Assembly (NCBI RefSeq): GCF_017745095.1
Contig: NZ_JAGHZZ010000002.1
Location: 124,001-188,000, forward strand
From: Sporocytophaga sp.
GTDB taxonomy: Bacteria; Bacteroidota; Bacteroidia; Cytophagales; Cytophagaceae
Direction of reading: 5' to 3'
DNA length: 64,000 nt
A program made the position numbers and the translations under genes. This document shows positions 61,727-64,000 of the stretch, piece by piece (the stretch's first letter is position 1; every line of letters starts with the position of its first letter). Under the pieces are notes generated by a model. It was given only the letters and a program-made list of their open reading frames with translations, was not told where the DNA came from and did not search any database.

Positions 61727-61758
61727 ATTTTTTTATGTATAAATAAGATTACATATTC

Positions 61759-62031
61759 TTATCTGCAAAAAAGATATTTTTCTATTTCACTCAATTTTAC
61801 ATGATACTTATTGTCTCTCCCTTTCATCCCTACTTTTCCATTGTATGCCCATTCTTTTAATCGCCGTGGTGTTAAATCAGGGAAAGCCTCAAAAATCTTC
61901 GCATCATTAATAAGGTACGACCTTTCACGAACTGAAATTTTAGACTTTAAGACTTTTGCAATTGCTCTTTCAGCTACCAATTCCGCAAACTGCATTATTT
62001 CAGGGGTTACAATAAATTCCTTCGTTTCCAT
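61759..62031 (-). CDS. Xis-like winged helix protein
   Basis: 90 residues. The region LINDAKIFEAFPDLTPRRLK then EWAYNGKVGMKGRDNKYHVK has the excisionase/HTH_17 arrangement, and the C-terminus ends SEIEKYLFCR. Lies 22 bp downstream of the integrase stop, the usual place for an excisionase. Likely directs excision with the integrase. Confidence 0.65.
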   Translation of the reverse strand: METKEFIVTPEIMQFAELVAERAIAKVLKSKISVRERSYLINDAKIFEAFPDLTPRRLKEWAYNGKVGMKGRDNKYHVKLSEIEKYLFCR

Positions 62032-62053
62032 AATTGTTTATTTTACCACCAAA

Positions 62054-63388
62054 CTATACCGCTTTTAACTGAGATTCAACAGCCCCGAAAGCACGCTGCA
62101 TTTCCATTTCAATAACTTTGTTAGTGGTACCGTAATAATGATCTAAAAGGACCTTTACAGTCTTTCCGGTTATTTCAGCCGCTACTTTAGGGCTAATTCC
62201 TCTTTCAGCGCAATGGGTGATAAATGTTTTAACTGCAACGTGTGTTGTTACAAGTTCAAACTTGAAATACTTTTTATATTCTTTCTTTCCTCCCTGATAA
62301 AAAGGCACTTCAACTTTAGAAGTTAGGCCAGCATCAGAACATAACTCTTTTAAATACTGATTTTGGAGTTGCTCAGAAATTACCGGGAGTTCATAATTGT
62401 ACTTATCTAAAATTGCCAAAGATCGCGGCGTTAAAGGCACCTGAATATCCTTCTTTGTTTTGTGTGCTTTCAGCCTGATCACGTTATCTGAAATATGTTC
62501 AGAACCCACCCTTTTAATATCGGAATACCTCAAGCCTGTTGAGCATTGAAAAACAAATAGGTCTCTTACCCGATCCAGCCTCTCACAGTTTGACAAATCC
62601 ATATTGCATAGAATCTCTAGCTCCTCCTGAGTAAGATAAATGACAGTCCCCTTTTCTTTGTTAGCTTTAAATTTCTTGTATGAGTCATTCACTTTGAAAC
62701 CCATTGTTTCCATATAACCCAGGAAGGTTTTTAGATTCTTTATGAGGTTACCAACACTATTATTCTGTAAACCTGCTCTTTTAACCAGCTTTCCGGATCC
62801 ATCCTTTCTTTGAATATCTTTATACATGAACTGTATGAAGTTTTCATAGAATTTATGATCAATGTTTTCCAGGGTTATTTTAAACCTGTGCATCTCGCTA
62901 TAATCTTTAAGATGTCCCCTTAGGGTTTTATAGTGCTTATAGGTAGAAAGTGCCTTCAGATTCTTTGTTACACCTAAATATTCATCATAGTGAGTAAAAA
63001 AGTCCTTTTCAACAATCCTTTCCTGCCTATATTGCTTTTCAAACTCCTCCTTTACTACGTGGATGGTTGGATCCTTCTCTTCATACTGTATCTTCCTCAC
63101 TATTCCCTCAACTTTTGCACGTAATGATTTTAAAAGTGCATTGGTAAAAGTATCAGTTCGCCCCAGGTCCATTAATAAATCCTCGTTTGCTCTAGTATTC
63201 TTAATCCCCCTTTTAGAATCAACTATTTGTTTCTTTTCATTCCAGTACTCAGGATTAATTTTTACACCTGTTGAAATCAATGTTGTTTTAGCATGATGAC
63301 CATATTGTATATATATAATAGTTTCCCCATGCTCATTAACTAAAGGCTTTCCTTCCCTTCTTCTAATTATTGTTCTAAGCGTTGCCAT
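62054..63388 (-). CDS. Tyrosine integrase (divergent active site)
   Basis: 444 residues. N-terminal Arm-type and SAM-like domain (about 100-240), catalytic domain 255-430. R287 (CSTGLRYSDIKRV) and the beta-hairpin Lys region (KAHKTKKDIQVPL) fit. Then H383 in THVAVKTFI aligns with HxxR, but the Arg position is V386; the GH position is K409 (ITGKTVKVLL); Y418 or Y419 (DHYYG) supplies the nucleophile. Two of the conserved catalytic residues are therefore replaced. It lies 148 bp from attR and should catalyse recombination at ssrA. Confidence 0.9.
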   Translation of the reverse strand: MATLRTIIRRREGKPLVNEHGETIIYIQYGHHAKTTLISTGVKINPEYWNEKKQIVDSKRGIKNTRANEDLLMDLGRTDTFTNALLKSLRAKVEGIVRKIQYEEKDPTIHVVKEEFEKQYRQERIVEKDFFTHYDEYLGVTKNLKALSTYKHYKTLRGHLKDYSEMHRFKITLENIDHKFYENFIQFMYKDIQRKDGSGKLVKRAGLQNNSVGNLIKNLKTFLGYMETMGFKVNDSYKKFKANKEKGTVIYLTQEELEILCNMDLSNCERLDRVRDLFVFQCSTGLRYSDIKRVGSEHISDNVIRLKAHKTKKDIQVPLTPRSLAILDKYNYELPVISEQLQNQYLKELCSDAGLTSKVEVPFYQGGKKEYKKYFKFELVTTHVAVKTFITHCAERGISPKVAAEITGKTVKVLLDHYYGTTNKVIEMEMQRAFGAVESQLKAV

Positions 63389-63536
63389 ATCTGATGTTCC
63401 TAATTTTCATCTAAATTACGGCAGGTAATATATTAGGTCAAGCGCACCGCTGCGCAAGTATGTAACACGGGAGACTTTTATTTAATATAAACCTTTAATA
63501 TTGTGCATGTTCGAGCATGCCCGTAACGCTTTTTTC

Positions 63537-63552
63537 CTCCCTGCGGCTCCAC
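63537..63552 (+). repeat. Attachment site attR (16-bp direct repeat)
   Basis: Identical to 45577-45592 (ctccctgcggctccac). To its left is the element end, containing a small inverted repeat gcatg/catgc near 63505-63520; to its right the displaced host ssrA terminator. Confidence 0.93.
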
Positions 63553-63561
63553 AATACATTT

Positions 63562-63600
63562 GTAACAGTAAACAGTAAGACACTAACTGTTTACTGTTAC
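63562..63600 (+). terminator. Displaced original terminator of ssrA
   Basis: Perfect 15-bp stem 63562-63576 with 63586-63600, 9-nt loop, then tgttttt. It lies 10 bp after attR, exactly where the tmRNA terminator would be before insertion. Now separated from ssrA by the element. Confidence 0.85.
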
Positions 63601-64000
63601 TGTTTTTGCAATTCAACCTATTTCATTTTTTTTTTACAACCTAAGCCATTTTCCCATTTGAAAAACTTTTAGTTTATTAAAAAGCCTCCCAATTAAATAC
63701 ATCCATATTTAAATACATAAAAGATTCCCCTCAATTGCCCGGCTGTTTAAAAATCAGTTAAAAAGCAAGTCTAAGTATAATGCTGAACGTTTGCTGAAGG
63801 CATTGGATAAAGAACTCCTAAAGATCTGGAGAATTTCTGATTTTTTTTACAAAGAATCAGCCTTTAAAAGCTGTTGGTCTAGTGCAATTCATAGGTGTAT
63901 CAAGGAATATAAACAGTGAAGGTTAAGAATACACTTGATAACAGTTTCTTTTCACTGTTAATGTTAACGGATTACTCTATTTCAACTCTCTCACTCTACC
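63601..64000. other. Host DNA beyond the element
   Basis: 400 bp of AT-rich sequence after the ssrA terminator, up to the window edge. No ORF or RNA recognised. Confidence 0.4.

Larger units (their letters stand above)
45577..63552. mobile_element. ssrA-integrated satellite-like element, about 18 kb
   Basis: Bounded by 16-bp repeats; tyrosine integrase at the distal end, minus-strand early operon (62031 to 55083), plus-strand packaging operon (49153-54846), left-end cargo (45732-47628). It has TerS, TerL, primase-helicase and a VRR-NUC nuclease but no recognised portal, capsid, tail-tube, tape-measure or lysis genes. The compact overlapping genes and the intact TerL argue for a maintained element. 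Interpretation as a phage satellite is inference; a prophage that lost its morphogenesis module is the alternative. Confidence 0.85.

Overview
The window comes from an AT-rich Bacteroidota chromosome, most likely Cytophagales. The evidence is a type IX secretion C-terminal sorting domain on a 1062-residue surface protein, a DUF5686/carboxypeptidase-regulatory protein, TAnnTTTG-type promoter boxes, few Shine-Dalgarno sites in the host part, and a tmRNA encoding the tag GEESYAMAA. I had no database access, so family names rest on motifs I could read.

Host part (1-45591). The left edge is the end of a surface-polysaccharide cluster on the minus strand (family 2 glycosyltransferase, Wzx-like flippase, FemAB/GNAT-like acyltransferase, QdtA/WxcM-like cupin). 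Next come a TPR protein, a YigZ/IMPACT protein, an overlapping aguB-aguA pair (agmatine to putrescine), two overlapping alpha/beta hydrolases, a bacterial SET-domain protein and a CBS-containing site-2 protease. Further on are an AI-2E/PerM permease facing an HtrA protease, a PfpI-like protein, a 58-residue Cys-rich gene overlapping glycerate kinase, a YpdA-type reductase, a thioredoxin-like/NUDIX pair, a CHASE3-type histidine kinase, diacylglycerol kinase and ilvB-ilvN. A fold-type-I aminotransferase is preceded by two tandem leader-peptide attenuators whose short peptides are packed with Val, Ala and Leu codons. From 30 to 40 kb there is a halogenase-like flavoprotein, a DUF5686 protein, a phenylacetate-CoA-ligase-like enzyme and a C45 autoproteolytic acyltransferase, a mixture reminiscent of aryl-polyene/flexirubin loci. 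The RCC1-repeat type IX cargo, a lone receiver-domain regulator, a DUF481 protein and ssrA follow.

Integrated element (45577-63552, about 18 kb). It sits in the 3' end of ssrA and is bounded by a 16-bp perfect direct repeat of the tmRNA acceptor/T-arm. It encodes a tyrosine integrase at the distal end, a minus-strand early operon of small proteins (several Xis/AlpA-like helix-turn-helix proteins), a zinc-ribbon/TOPRIM primase-helicase, a VRR-NUC nuclease, and a plus-strand operon ending in terminase small and large subunits. The terminase large subunit has intact ATPase and nuclease motifs. I see no portal, major capsid, protease, tape-measure, tail-tube or lysis gene. With a putative membrane-protein cargo at the left end and two candidate origin or packaging-type DNA arrays, it looks like a phage satellite, meaning an element that packages itself in another phage's particles, rather than a complete prophage. 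A decayed prophage is the main alternative.

The two most notable signals are this satellite-like element in ssrA and the tandem attenuators at 27461-27789.
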